The position numbers were made by a program, and so were the translations under genes. Shown piece after piece: positions 24,213 to 36,120 of a stretch of DNA of 64,000 nucleotides. The notes beneath the pieces are model-generated. The model was not told where the DNA came from. It was given only the letters and a program-made list of their open reading frames with translations, and did no database searches. This stretch comes from Sordaria brevicollis (Eukaryota; Ascomycota; Sordariomycetes; Sordariales; Sordariaceae), in the NCBI GenBank assembly GCA_033439795.1, contig JAUTDP010000001.1, positions 3,534,001 through 3,598,000 on the forward strand. Reading direction: 5' to 3'. Position 1 is the first letter of the stretch; each line of letters begins with the position of its first letter.

Positions 24213-26430
24213 TCAGTACGGCAACTTCGACTCAGACGTATACCCCTTCGGTGTCGGCTTAACGTCCTTGAGCGGATGAAGAAACATGGCAGGTAGACAC
24301 GGTCGACCATGACTACGCTCCCACTCGGCACCACCAACGCCCGTATCCTCATATCCCATCCAGTTGTTATACAACCGGGGCGGCGGGACGGCGCGGAAGT
24401 ACCACGTGGCACCCTGGAATCTCCCTTCTCTGCCCCATCCCATCGCGCTTCCCAGCCCGCCGCTCTGCCCCCGCGGTCCACCGTTGAACCATCGCGCCAG
24501 CTGGGTGCCATTCCATGGCCGATCGAAGAACACGGGCATTGGAGCGTACACGGCCTTGAGTCCGTGGATCAAAGCCGTTGTCGGGGCTACCATCTCAGAG
24601 CCGATGTGGTTTCCCTTAAGATTTTCGGCGTGCATGATATCGACTAGCTTCCTCGACAATCGCGCTTGCGTGATGATGGTCGCCCTACGGGGGAGATCTC
24701 TGCCTGAGAAGGCGTCGGATTGGTAACCCCACACTTGGTCGCGCAGAACCCAATTGCTGTCGATAGGGTTGAACATGGGCGACAGGGTGATGAGATCAGC
24801 CTCCTCGCCGACACCCCACTCATATTGGTCCTCCTCTGGTGTTGACACGGGTGGTTTTGGCCCGATCGGATTGACGACGGTAACCTTAGGGGCACCCCAT
24901 ATGGAATCTTGGCCGGACGCGTGTTCGACGCTCCTCCGAAATTGCGTATCATAATCGCCATGGTAAGATGGTATATAAAACCGATCGTTCCGCTCCCAAA
25001 GACCCTTTCTCGGTTGCTTCCTGCTAAAATCAATAAGCTTGGTCAAAAAGTCGTGATGATGGCCCGTCAGTCGACTATCCAACTCCCAGTTCCAGACGTA
25101 GTCGAACTCTCGGAACTTCTGCATGAATACCTGGACAGACAAAAACTGCGCGTTGTGGACTTGAATCGCCTCCTTGCTCAGCTTCGGATATACCAACTTC
25201 ATGGATGGCTCGTCCCAAAGCACCGTCATTCCTCTGAACTCGCCAGGAACGGCGGTATCCAATACTTCTTCGTACGCTTCGTCGTCCGACCAGATGTTAC
25301 GGTCCTCTTTGACGTGAACGAAAAGAAAGACTTGGTACTGCCCGCCTGTTCGCAAGCTCAGCTCCGTAACCATGGATCTGATGACCTGCTTGTCGTTCTC
25401 TGTGTACTTCTTTCCCGTGTAAGACCGGAGGAGCACCGCACTCTTTGGCTCGGTTCTACCTGTTATATTGGCAGGCGATACGAACTGCTTGATCGGATTC
25501 CACCATCGTTTTGTGTTCTTGGCGGCGAGAGGGTCTAGACTTCGGTCCGTCTTGTTTCCGTTTTCTGTCGAGTCGTCGCTGTTGCTGTCGGAGAAGATGT
25601 TGGAAGGATACTCTGTCGCAAACCTTGCTTTGTTCTTCTCCATGCACTGCAGCTGAAGCTCTCCCCAGTCCACATTGTCCCAAGCAATCAGCTGCCCATC
25701 TTTATCTTCAACGGATGCCACCCCGTATGGGCCCAGCCGAGTTTCTCTTTCAAAACAGATATTCTTGTCGATCCTCAGGACCTCGTAGCTGCCGAAGCCA
25801 GGCTCCGGAAACTTTGCCGGGTAGCCTTTTAAGACGTGGATGTCTTCCACTTCCTTCCCAGTGGGACCCATGCATGGTATGTAGGCACCATGCGATGACT
25901 TCCAGGCTCGACTGTTGTACTGCGGATATGGGTTGAAGATATACGGGTTGTCATGACTGTAGGGCACTTTGCTTTCTGACCTCGTGAGAGATTTCTTTTG
26001 TTGGTATGTTCGCTTCTCTTTATCGATGAGCGTCTCGAGGGTGTTGCCGTAGATTGCACCCGCATCGGGATGGCTATGTCGGTCAAGAGTTCGTCAGTGC
26101 GACTGGATTTTGGTTCGGTGGATACAGCCCACTTGGGACTATGACTTACCTTAACAGCTCTTCGCTTTCCTTCTCAAACTCCTCCTGTGTTGGCACTTCG
26201 TGGTGATTACCGGACTTGGCGTCAGAGTGTATCACCTCCTGGATCTGGGGTTTTGCCGCATCTGGGGCCAGCGGTGGCTGCTTGGTATATCCGGTCGCAT
26301 CCGTCAGTTGTAGGGATTTGTATCGATAAATCCTGAAAAGAAGGCTTGCCGACACCGTTATTATTAATATGATGGAAATAAGAACGAGCGGTTGGCCCAG
26401 CGCGCGGTGGCGCCGGAGTCTGACAATCAT
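24213..26430 (-). CDS. DUF3405 family type II membrane protein (glycosyltransferase-like)
   Basis: Complement of join 24213..26073 and 26150..26430; 713 residues. The N-terminus has a short basic cytosolic tail (MIVRLRRHR) and one membrane helix (about residues 14-34), followed by a stem and a large lumenal domain. The domain shows hallmarks of the fungal DUF3405 family: GAYIPCMGPTG, WDNVDWGELQLQC, a VLLRSYTGKKY strand, FDYVWNWELDSRLTGHH with a conserved acidic ELDSR, LWERNDRFYIPSYHG, and HLADLI-type VGEEADLITLSP. The family is thought to be Golgi/secretory glycosyltransferase-like enzymes; the activity is not proven. The 76 bp intron (26074-26149) has GTAAGT and ends CATAG, and leaves the codon AG|C. 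I chose Met at 26430 because it lies just before the membrane helix; an upstream in-frame ATG at 26532 adds 34 unlikely residues. Confidence 0.92.
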
Positions 26431-28694
26431 CGTTGGGCGAAAAAAAAGAGGAAAACGAGTGTGGGTTGAAAAAGTTGAAGACACTCCAGGTGCCTGTACT
26501 TCGCAAGCGGACGCAACGAAGGCGACGGGCAACCGCTTGACCGTATCGAACAGTCCAGCCTGGGCTAGTACGACCTAATGAAGCTGACGGAGAAAGACTG
26601 TGTTTTGGTAGTTGGAAAATTCATGGTCAAGAAAGTTAGTAGGTGGTGGAGTGCAGCGTTCGCTCGAGTAAGGGAGAAGACGTGGGGGAGGGGCAAGACA
26701 AGGTGTCGGTCTCCGTAGCCCGCCGCAAATCAACTCGAGAAATCTGCCCGAAGGGATGCGGATGGACAATCTCGATAGATGCTGGAATTCAATCGTGATG
26801 CTGTCAAGTGCCTGGGTACTGTGATCGGCAGCTTGCAACTGACGGTCTGCGAGACATGAGGCGGTAGGACGATGAAACACGCAACACCCTTATCAGCGCA
26901 CCTTTCGTTGGTTCCCGTCCTTCCCTTCCTCTCCCCTTCACCTGGGTACCTGACCTGTGGAGGAGAAACCTGACAGTCGGCCGTATCCACGTGTTACTTA
27001 GTTACTTACGATTGAGCCGAGTGACTGACGCGCCAACCTCAGAGCAATGGGATGAAAATTGGAAAGAGCCTTTTCTGTTCGTAACTTCCACTTTGAAACA
27101 TCTTTCCAGTCGGTCAGGACAGCCAGCACCTTCCCGTGATGGGAAAGGAGCTACCTTCCGAAACTTACTCAGATCTCTCACGCTCGTGCTGTCTTTACGA
27201 GCCGATATGGAGGCTATATGTCGTATGTAAGGTCCCGTCCCAGGCTGGCATCAATAAGAGACCCAACACCGACCTCCTGTCAATCAGTACTAAACAACTC
27301 CATACTCGTCTGGGCTCGAACCGTCCCAGACCCTTTCGGCGAGTACTTGTAGCTACATAGTTTCATGGGGATTTCTGCATGGGAAGGAATAGAAATAGTC
27401 TAGCTTTTTGAGGGCTATCATAACCTGAGGCAGACAACCTAGACGGCTATGTACCAAGCCGAACGTTAGGAGGCCACTTTGACAAACAATTCGCATTCTT
27501 AACGAGCCCCTGATTGAGACGGGCAAGTTAGTCTGAATGGCTAGAGACCATATGAAATGCCTACGTCTGAATCTTTCGGAGTGTCAAATACTGGAAAGAG
27601 TTGGCCTGTCCAGACTGGCATATAGGTCACCATACCCAAAGCAACCAATAAAACATCGAAACCGGCGAAGCGTAGATACTCCCATGCACGCATACCCAAA
27701 TGAAGATCCCCAGATCTACCTTACATTTCCCAAGTATCCGGGTTCCCCTGACTACACGGATGATTGTGTGGTTTCACTACTTTCTTCCCAAGCGAACGTC
27801 ACGTCACGTAACCACTTACACCAAATTTTTTCCTGCTTCTCAAGGGGGGCATAGGAGCTCTTAAGCAAAAGTACCGCCACCAAAAGGCAAAAGGTGTCTC
27901 CAACTGCCGGACAGCTCGGTAGCACTCACTTACAAGAATTGTGCCACAACTTGACAATGGAGGAACTCGAAGATGATCCGTGATGGTTGCGAATGGCTGA
28001 GCTTAACAACCGTAACGCACATTATCGTGCTACACAGCATGTATATTTGTACTCTCTTGCTATCTCCTCTCCTTACGGAGCAAGCCCCTTGGGCAATCTG
28101 GTGTCTGCAAGCTTCCGCTTGTGGCACCTACCCGATCCTTGATGTGCAGAAATTTGACACATTGTTTAGGATCCTCAGCTTGGCCACTGTTCCTGCTTCC
28201 TATCTGAGCAAGTCCCAAAGCTCAATTCCCCTGTTTCTTCCCACCCGGTCCCCTCTGTTCCTGTCCAAATCCTCTCTAGCCCAACGATCTGGAGGTGTTT
28301 GTTGTTGTTATACATTTGTATAGATTATCATCAGAAATTACATGTTATTGTGTGGTTTTTTATACAAAGGGAAAAGGAAAAATGGGGGTCTGTTGTCGAG
28401 AAAACCAAACTAGTTGGTTGGGTATCAGAAGTGAACCAAGAAAGTAGAATGCCCGGGATCCAACCCAATCTATGGGTATGGGCATTAATAATATTCAAGA
28501 AGAAAGATGTTCCTCGCACACAGAAATGTGAGTGGCCGCGTGCTTCCCGGAAGGGAGAGGGAGGGCGAGACAGTATTTCAGTCATAGTAGCCCCCTCTCC
28601 CTTCCGCCTTTCATACGAGGGGTAAGACTCGGTTATATGTAAAAGCACTCGTGAGAGGCATTACTCTCAGCTCTCAAGAGCACACCGAAGCAGT
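26431..28694. other. Intergenic DNA between the DUF3405 and LIM genes
   Basis: About 2.3 kb of GC-balanced sequence. The part next to 26430 should hold the DUF3405 gene promoter and leader; a CACGTG palindrome lies near 26987. The part next to 28694 should hold the 3' UTR of the LIM gene. Open frames are short and unconvincing. No RNA gene or repeat was seen. Confidence 0.45.
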
Positions 28695-31531
28695 TCACAT
28701 CATGCCAAGTCTAGTCATACGCTTCTCCATGCGCGGCATGCCTGGCGGCGGCAGTCCATGTGCGCCCGGACCCATCCCCATGGGGCCCATGGGGCCCATG
28801 CCGGGGCGACCCATACCAGGCCCCATAGGCCCGGTCCGTGGCGGACCGCCTGGTCCAGGAGGTCCGAACCGTTGTCCGGGCGGAGGAGGCTTCCGGTTGT
28901 TGGCCAACCATTGCACTCTCCTCCAAGCATCCTTTTCGCAATAAGCTTTCCCGTGGACCTCGAAATAGCCATCCTTCAGCACCAGCTTACAATCGCCACA
29001 GCGGAAACAACCAACATGGTGCTTCCTACGCCGCTCATCCTCGAGGTACTGGCCTTCGATACCATTGTCACAACTTCCGCAAAGGCTCCCATTAAGCTCG
29101 TGGTAATGACGCTCGCAGTACGGTCGGTCCTGGTGGACGTAAAAGGTGGCTGACGAGAAAGGCTGGCGGCAGTTAAAGCATACGAAACAAGCTTTGTGGT
29201 AACGGCCTGTCAGACGGCCATCCGCACTGGATATGGATTTGCCAGTGATGGGCAGATTGCAGCCTTTACAGTCGCCACGAGAAGAGGTGCTTGGAAGAGC
29301 CTGTCGAGGCTGCGAAGGAATCCGCTCCCGTTCTTGGTCAGGTCTCCCAGCTTGGTCGATACTCTTGCGCTGCTGTTCGTTCGGCCCTGGAGCCCGCGGG
29401 CTTGCTTGCGTCTTCGGTTCTTGTCGCGGTTCGATGGGACTCGCAGCTGGCGACTCAGCGGGTTGTGAAGATTGAGATGGCTGTCGCTCCTTAGTTTGGG
29501 TCTCGATTTGAGGCTTGTTTCGCTCATCTGCTAGAGACGATGGAGATTCTGGCTGCAATGACTCCTGTTGTTGTACCTCAGCGGTAGACAGAGATTGGCG
29601 ACTGCTCCGCTCTGCTGGGCGCTGGGAGGACTGAGAAGGCGGGCGTTCCTGTTGGCTATTCGCGGTTGCGGTTGAGGATCGGTCCCTTCTCTCGATTGTT
29701 GCCGAGGCCAGCAGCGGAGATGCAGATGGTGCGAGCTGTGAGGACACTCCGCGGTCGAATTTGTTCATCGGGTCGTCGAGACCTGAAAGATCGAGAGCAG
29801 GTGAAGCCAAGGGTGACTTATTCCGCTGCAAGCGTGGGTCAATTCGCGGGTCATATCCACCGTCTGGAGGTGGTGGCCTTTTGCTTAGGGGTGGTGGTCG
29901 CAGCTTCCGGAGGGCTGCGGGTATACCGCCATCATAAGGAACTGATTGCGTAGAAGGTGTCCGCGTCAATTTGCCTCCATCCTCGTCCGCAACAGACATT
30001 AGGTCTGTCACAGAGCTATCAAACGTGGGCGTGTCCGATCCTTTCCTCCCGCTGGACGCCACAGATCGAGGTGGGCTCGTCCTCGAGCTAGCTTGACTTG
30101 CTTGACTAGGTCGGCGCTCCAAAGTGGTACCTTGGGTCGAGACATTGGACGAGGCCTGGCTGGACCCATTGGATGAGACGGACTCAGATGGTTGGTGATA
30201 CGGATTGCCTACTCCGAATTCCTCCGCGAGATTGATGGCTGGCACAGCAGGGGCACCATCGGGCCCGGTGGTTCTCGCTCGAACGAGACCGGTTCGCGGT
30301 GGTGGGGGACGGGATGTATCTGGGCCTCTGCTTGGTCTTCTCATACGATCGTTCATCATGGGGATCGGACCGGCCATCTGACCTGGCATCTGGCCTGGCA
30401 TCGAACCCGGCATGGGGCTTCTTGCAGCATCTCTAGCTGCTTCGGACGGTCGTCGAGGCCGCTCGGGCCGGAATCCAGGAGCGGAGGGTGTTCGGTGTGG
30501 AGGTTCTGCAGTCTGGTCTGGTCGAGGAAATGTCTGAGCACGACTTAGCATGGCAAATGCGTCCTCAGGCTTCAGATCCTGTTGAACAGCTCCCGGTGGC
30601 GGCGGTCCCATGGGAGGATGCCCAAACGGAGAAGGCCCTGATGGCGGCGGCCCCCGTGGTGGAGGCCCTCTTTGGCCAGGGCCAAATCCTTCTGGTCCGT
30701 TCCCTCTCATTGGCGTCACCGGGTTTCCGGGTTCGGCAGTGATGTTTGATGCCGATGTTCCTGGCCGTTCAATGGGGGTGGTTGGTCGCAAATCTGCCAT
30801 GTTGCCTGCTGGTGTGTTAGGTCGCAGATCCGTCATGCTGCGCGCTGGTGTGTTCGGTCCGAGGTCCGTCATGCTCCGTGCTGGCGTATTTGGTCGAAGG
30901 TCTGTCATGCTTCGCGCCGGTGTGCTCGGCCGCAAATCCGTCATGCTGCGTCCTAGCGGCGTAGTAGGACGGAAATCGGAAACGCTACGCCCAGCCGCTG
31001 ACGGCCGCCGGTCTGTATCGAATGGCCCAGGGGTCATGCTGTTCATCCGCTGTAGCAAATTTGGGGCTCGGTCCTTGTCGTTACCCGTTGCAAAAGCGCT
31101 GGGTCGGCGAATTGGTTGTGAATCATCGGGACCCCCGAGGCCAGGCCGGCCACTTTGCGTCTTTGGCGATAAGCTTATCGATCCTCGAGTGTCTTGGGAT
31201 GGGCCCGTGGATAGCCGATCTAAGAAGCCATCGTCAGCATGGGAACTTCGAACCGCATTAAGGACGGAAACCTACCAGCAACAGCACTGTCCACTTGAGG
31301 CGCCTGAGGCTGCTCTGCAGTCAAGGCACTAAAGGGGTTCAGCCGGCCAAATAGTGAGGTGGCCGGGGCTGATGGAGCTGCCGAAGAAGGATGTTCGTCT
31401 GCTGGCGATGTGTTTGTCTTGTCATCTGTGTCTGAACCTCCGGCGCAAACATGTTCGCCCATCATCGATATCGGAACTTGCGACCCGCATGACGAACATT
31501 TTACCGTCGGCATGAAGCTTTCCGAGGCCAT
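28695..31531 (-). CDS. LIM-domain protein, paxillin-like (two C-terminal LIM domains)
   Basis: Complement of join 28695..31219 and 31276..31531; 926 residues. The N-terminus carries a short zinc-like motif (KCSSCGSQVPISMMGEHVC). The middle, over 600 residues, is disordered and rich in Pro, Ser, Arg and Gln. Two LIM domains follow: LIM1 at about residues 736-793 (CKGCNLPITGKSI ... CFNC ... CERH) and LIM2 at about 799-846 (CGSCDNGIEG ... CGDC ... CEKD). A Gly/Pro/Met-rich tail ends the protein. LIM domains bind partner proteins; fungal Pxl1-type proteins act in polarity, Rho signalling and the contractile ring, so a cytoskeletal adaptor role is inferred. The 56 bp intron (31220-31275) has donor GTAGGT, branch GCTGAC and acceptor TTAG, and is spliced after the first base of codon 86. 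The ATG at 31531 is the first in frame. Confidence 0.93.
30771..30989 (-). repeat. In-gene tandem repeat encoding a 12-residue RSMTDLRPNTPA unit
   Basis: Six copies (the first 13 residues, the others 12) of a RSMTDLRPxTPA unit, residues about 163-235 of the LIM protein. It is a 36 bp DNA repeat that keeps frame. Each unit has Ser and Thr-Pro sites that could be phosphorylated, so it may be a docking or regulatory array. Copy number probably varies between strains. Confidence 0.9.
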
Positions 31532-33607
31532 TCTTGCCTACTTTAGGCTTGCGCCGCTTCACTTAACGGTTGGAAAGAGTTGATTTTGGAAGGGACCACC
31601 ATGCAGGTCCCCGTCTTTTCTGGGGGAAAGTTGAAAGGAACGAAGCGAGTGACGAAAGCTACAATTGTAACAACGGCTGCGTTATTCCGCAATTGCTTCA
31701 TCCAGAACTCTCCACTTCCTATCAACATTCACCATCGACGCCGAACGTATTAACCCAAATCCCCAAGGTTTGTCCAACCAGTGCCGGAAGCAGGTGTATG
31801 GCCCGGGACGAGCGAAAGCTTTACGTCAAGCGGGACGTTAGGTAAAATCGTCAAGGCGGTCGGGCAAAGAAGGCTGACCTGTTCGCGGCAGGTGGGATAT
31901 TAAACCGATAGATCAAGATGCTGGATTTCGGCTGATCGAAGGCAGAACTCAAACGAATGTGCGCCACGAGCTGGATATGAGGCTTCCCGTCGAGCAAAAG
32001 AGAGGAACGGGGCTAAGCACCACAAGGCTGTCGGTGGGCTAGACGACAGCGGGAAGCAAAAAAAATTGCGGGGAAGACGACACAACGGTGTCTCGGTGCG
32101 TCTCGATAATGGAATGTTGTCGGAATCGGGAAGAATTGTATGAACAGCGAGAAAGCGTTGAAGAAAGATAATCAGGTCGGTGAGGGTGAAGGTGGACGAC
32201 CTACCCCGGCAACCCTTGGATGCGACCCTTGAACGCCCCTAGCTGCCAGTGCGGTAGACTAACGAGGCTAGCCAACCCCAGCAATAGTCCCTAGTCAAGT
32301 GGTACCTCTCGCGGGCACCCCTAGTTCTCCGGTCTCTTCCACCTCTTTCAGAGGGTGTGAAGCAAGTGAGAGTGTCGTCAATGCTACAGCACCGTAGCAG
32401 TTGATTTTGACGCAAGGAATCCGGGGCGTTCTGGGCGTCAAGGGGAGGTCAATGACAAAGGGCCAGGTCGAAGCGGGCGTCAGGGGCAGGTTGTTTGTCT
32501 TGAGTGACGCCGGGAAAACAAAGGCTATCGACGGTAGGCGAGAAGCTGGGGATGGATGAGATCACGATCAGAAGGTGTGTCTTGTCCGAAAAGAGCGCGT
32601 GAGAGGCGTGGGAGGCGTCAAAGAGGCGTGCCTGGTGATCCCAGCCCCTGAAAGATCCAAGATAGGTTAGCTATATTGGCGCTGCCGTCTTGGTGTTGCT
32701 GGTTTGCTGCAGAATTGTCAGAAACCCCAGGAAATCCAAGACCCAGAAGCTGGCCAAAAGAATGGAAGCCAAAGAAGGCGAAGGAGATTCTAGCGAGCGA
32801 AGGACTTTGTTCTGAACATTCCACGCCTGACTACGGTGTTAAACGAGTCGAAGCCGGTATTCTCGGAGAACGAGTTTATTTTAGGGATGAGATAAACGCG
32901 AAGTTGCCCAAGGGCTGAAAAGGCGTCCCCATCATGAGCCACTTTGATGAAGCGAAGTGGTGGTTGACGTTGCGACGGCGATCGAGGCAAGGCCACACTT
33001 GTTTCTCACCTTGGACAACATGAAGTTAGCAACCCTATAAGACGGTTGCATATATAAAATGGTGCCCGTGTTGTTGCGTCGCATTCGTCGACGTTGGCAT
33101 TATCCCATCCCTTTCATTTGCCTTCCAACAGTTACCACCAACACCACGCGCACCAAAGAGAATGGGAGGTTGCAACATACAAGAAAGTGTACCGACGTGC
33201 AAAGTGGTTCCCCAGTCACCTCATTTGCAGTGTGTTGTACCCGACCAAGCAAACCATTCCGTCTATCTCCCCTTCGCGTCATTCCTTCCGCAATTAAAAT
33301 CGCCGGTCCACGCAGGAGAGGACCTTGAGATTTCATTGATTGTCCATGTGTCGATTCCTCATTATTGACCTCTCCACTTGGTACCTTCCCAGCCCGCCGT
33401 CGCCCTGGTGACAAGCCCACTGTAGCGCACCTGTTTCGCTGGAGAGTCGCTCATCATGTTGAATTGGGCAGGCGCCACTTCTCCACACATCTAGGAACGG
33501 GTGGAGCCTTTGAATGCCCCCCCGCTCGCCGACTGGCTGATTTGCTGGACACCCTCCTGGGCCCAAGTGGCCGCTCCAGGGCCCTGTGCCTGGGAGTGCT
33601 TGCCCGT
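31532..33607. other. 5' region of the LIM gene, up to the transposon nest
   Basis: GC-balanced sequence without a recognisable gene. It should contain the LIM gene promoter and a possibly long leader. Open frames of up to about 106 codons are present on both strands but look random. The insertion site of the transposon nest is at 33607. Confidence 0.45.
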
Positions 33608-35519
33608 CAGGTGCTGAAAAAAATACCAGGTGCAGGTGGCACTAACGGCTCGCTTGTCACAACCTAACAACCCCACTACACTACTTTACACTATACTTTC
33701 TAGAGTACTAAGCTCGTCGTCGTCGTCGCATTTGAAGCTATCTATAGATTTATCATCTTTCAAATTAATCTTCATCTTCTTCTTCGTTATCTTCGTAATT
33801 TTTAGGAAGCCTTTCCTTAACGACTATACGCCCGCTGTTTTTAATAATATCCTTATACCTTTAATGAACCGAGCGCACTTAATTATTAATAATCTTCTAT
33901 TCGAACTCCTCCTACCCCTCTTTTACCCTTTCGAAAAATTAATTAACTGTATTAATAAACGCGGCCATCGTATAAACGTATTAGTTGGGCTTCCTCTAAT
34001 AATTTTCAATGGGCGTTAAATTTAGGGAATAAAGTAAATTAAAGAAGTATTACAACCCTACCTCTTTCTTCTATTTTTTAATAATATTATTACCGTTTCT
34101 TCTTTTATACCCGGAATCGTTATTTTCTTCAAAAATAAAATCCCTATCCCCCTTATCGAACTAGCGACCAATTACGGGGATAAGGATTTGATCTAAATAT
34201 ACCCGTAAATTTATTTTCCTATTTTGGTTCGTTATTTAGTATTTAACCAATTTAAATTTAAACCCCAAACCGATAGCACCCTATATATATACTTTAGTTT
34301 TATTACCAACTTCGGGAGCAGGGCGTTCGCGAATATTCTTGGGTTCATACCGCTAACCGCGTTTACGGGAGACGTATTGCCGCCCTATAGTCTTCTATTT
34401 CTAATCGAAATAAGATTCATTAAAATAACGAAAGGTAAGAAAATCTTCCTAGTCGTATAATTCGAATGTCTTTTTATATTCGTTAACCTTAACTTGGTAT
34501 TTAATAGGGGAAATGTAGTCTTTCGTTTCGGTAATAAACTTTTCGTATTTACGGCGGCGTTAATTAAGAAAATACGAATATTTCGTTAATATTTAGGAAG
34601 ATTTACCCGATTTTATTTATTGCCCGCCGGATTATTAGGGTAGAAGCTTCGATATTATAAATATTAGCCAATTGCGCGGTCTATGGCATATTTGGGGCTT
34701 TTTTTGGATATTCATTATACATCTATATAATCTTAGGGGGTGTTTGGCGCCCCGTTTTTAGGGCTCGGAAAACTTCTAACTCCCACTTCTAAATGCGCGT
34801 TTAGGAGCGTACGGGATAGTTCCGCGCGGAAATTGCACCAAAACTAACTCTTAGAAATTTTTTTATCCATATTTCGATTTTAACCAATTAAATAACGTAA
34901 ATCCTTCTAAATTCTCCCTAGGAAATTTCAGAATACAAAAAGCTCTAAAATAGGCTCGGAAATATCGTCCCTCTTCCTTTTTAATAAAGAAACCAACTAT
35001 ATAATACCCCTAATAGCGATTATTAATAATATTATATTATATTACGTATTTATATAACGTTATATTAAATAAAAAGCTTTATAGCGTTAGCGCTAACGAT
35101 ATTTATAAATATATATTGTACTTATAATAACCAAATTAACGTACTAAGTAATCCCTACCCCTATAAATATAAGTAAAAACGGTTAGTTTATAGCGAAAGA
35201 TTTTCTCCATAGGTATAATAAGCGTTTCCAATCGTTATTACGCATAACGTAACGTACCTTTTACAATTTAATAACGTAATTATTATATAATACCTTTTTA
35301 GCACCCTTTAAGAATCTATCGATATACGAAAAAATAATCGTATTTTTATTTATTATTAAGTAAGGGTTATCCTTCCGTATAACCGTATATATAATAAATT
35401 ATAATTTAGAAATTCTATATTAATTAATTTAAACCTTCTAATAATAAAAGATAGAATATTTATTTAAATATTAGGATTTTTTATAAAATATTTAATATTT
35501 ACTTTATTCTAATTTTAAA

Positions 35520-36120
35520 GAAAGTTCGATTACCTAAAGAAGAAACGCTATTCGAAATCGAAAGTAACCCTAAATTATTTCCCTTCTTCCGTAAAGTATT
35601 AAACGCGGTCGATAAATCCTATTTCAACGTTAAAATCCCTATTAAAAATTAATAATTTTAATATAACCGTAAGGGTAATATATTTACGAACGTTTTATTA
35701 ATATACGATTTTATTAGGAGGATTATATATACTTTACCTAAGTAGGAGGGCTCTACTAATAATATATAAATATTAAACTATACCTTTATTTTCGGCGGGT
35801 TTAATATCTTTAAAAGTTAAATTTATTTAATCGACGTAAATTATAATAATAGTTCGAAATTGTTTATACTATACTATAATATATAATACTATTTAATAAA
35901 ATTAATTCGAATTAATTTACGGCCCGTTAATAAGGAAGAGTTATATAATTTTTATTATTCCTAAATTCGGATTATTATTAAGAAAACCATCAGCCAATTG
36001 AAAAGGACTTTTAAAATTTATTATATTACGCCCTCCTTCCCCCCTATAATATAAATTAAAATTATTTACGCTATTACGGCGTTATTAAATTGGATTTTAG
36101 ATTAAAATAAATATAATTTC
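35520..36120 (+). pseudogene. Harbinger-type (DDE_Tnp_4) transposase relic
   Basis: One + frame reads the C-terminal catalytic half of a Harbinger transposase with TAA/TAG interruptions. It shows FPFFRKVLNAVDKSYFNVKI (region of the first catalytic Asp), YNRKGNIFTNVLLIYDF, LIDVNYNNS (region of the second Asp), LRPVNKEELYNFYYS, IKKTISQLKRTFKIY (where the family has the catalytic Glu; here Lys through G-to-A), TPSFPPI and ITALLNWIL. These segments follow the family order and spacing. The catalytic site is destroyed, so the element cannot encode an active enzyme. Confidence 0.83.

Noticed and set aside
33630..34460. Plus-strand frames of 129 and 78 codons at the left of the transposon nest
   Set aside because: They are shadows: the minus strand carries the transposase C-terminus in this stretch, and the plus frames have no domain.
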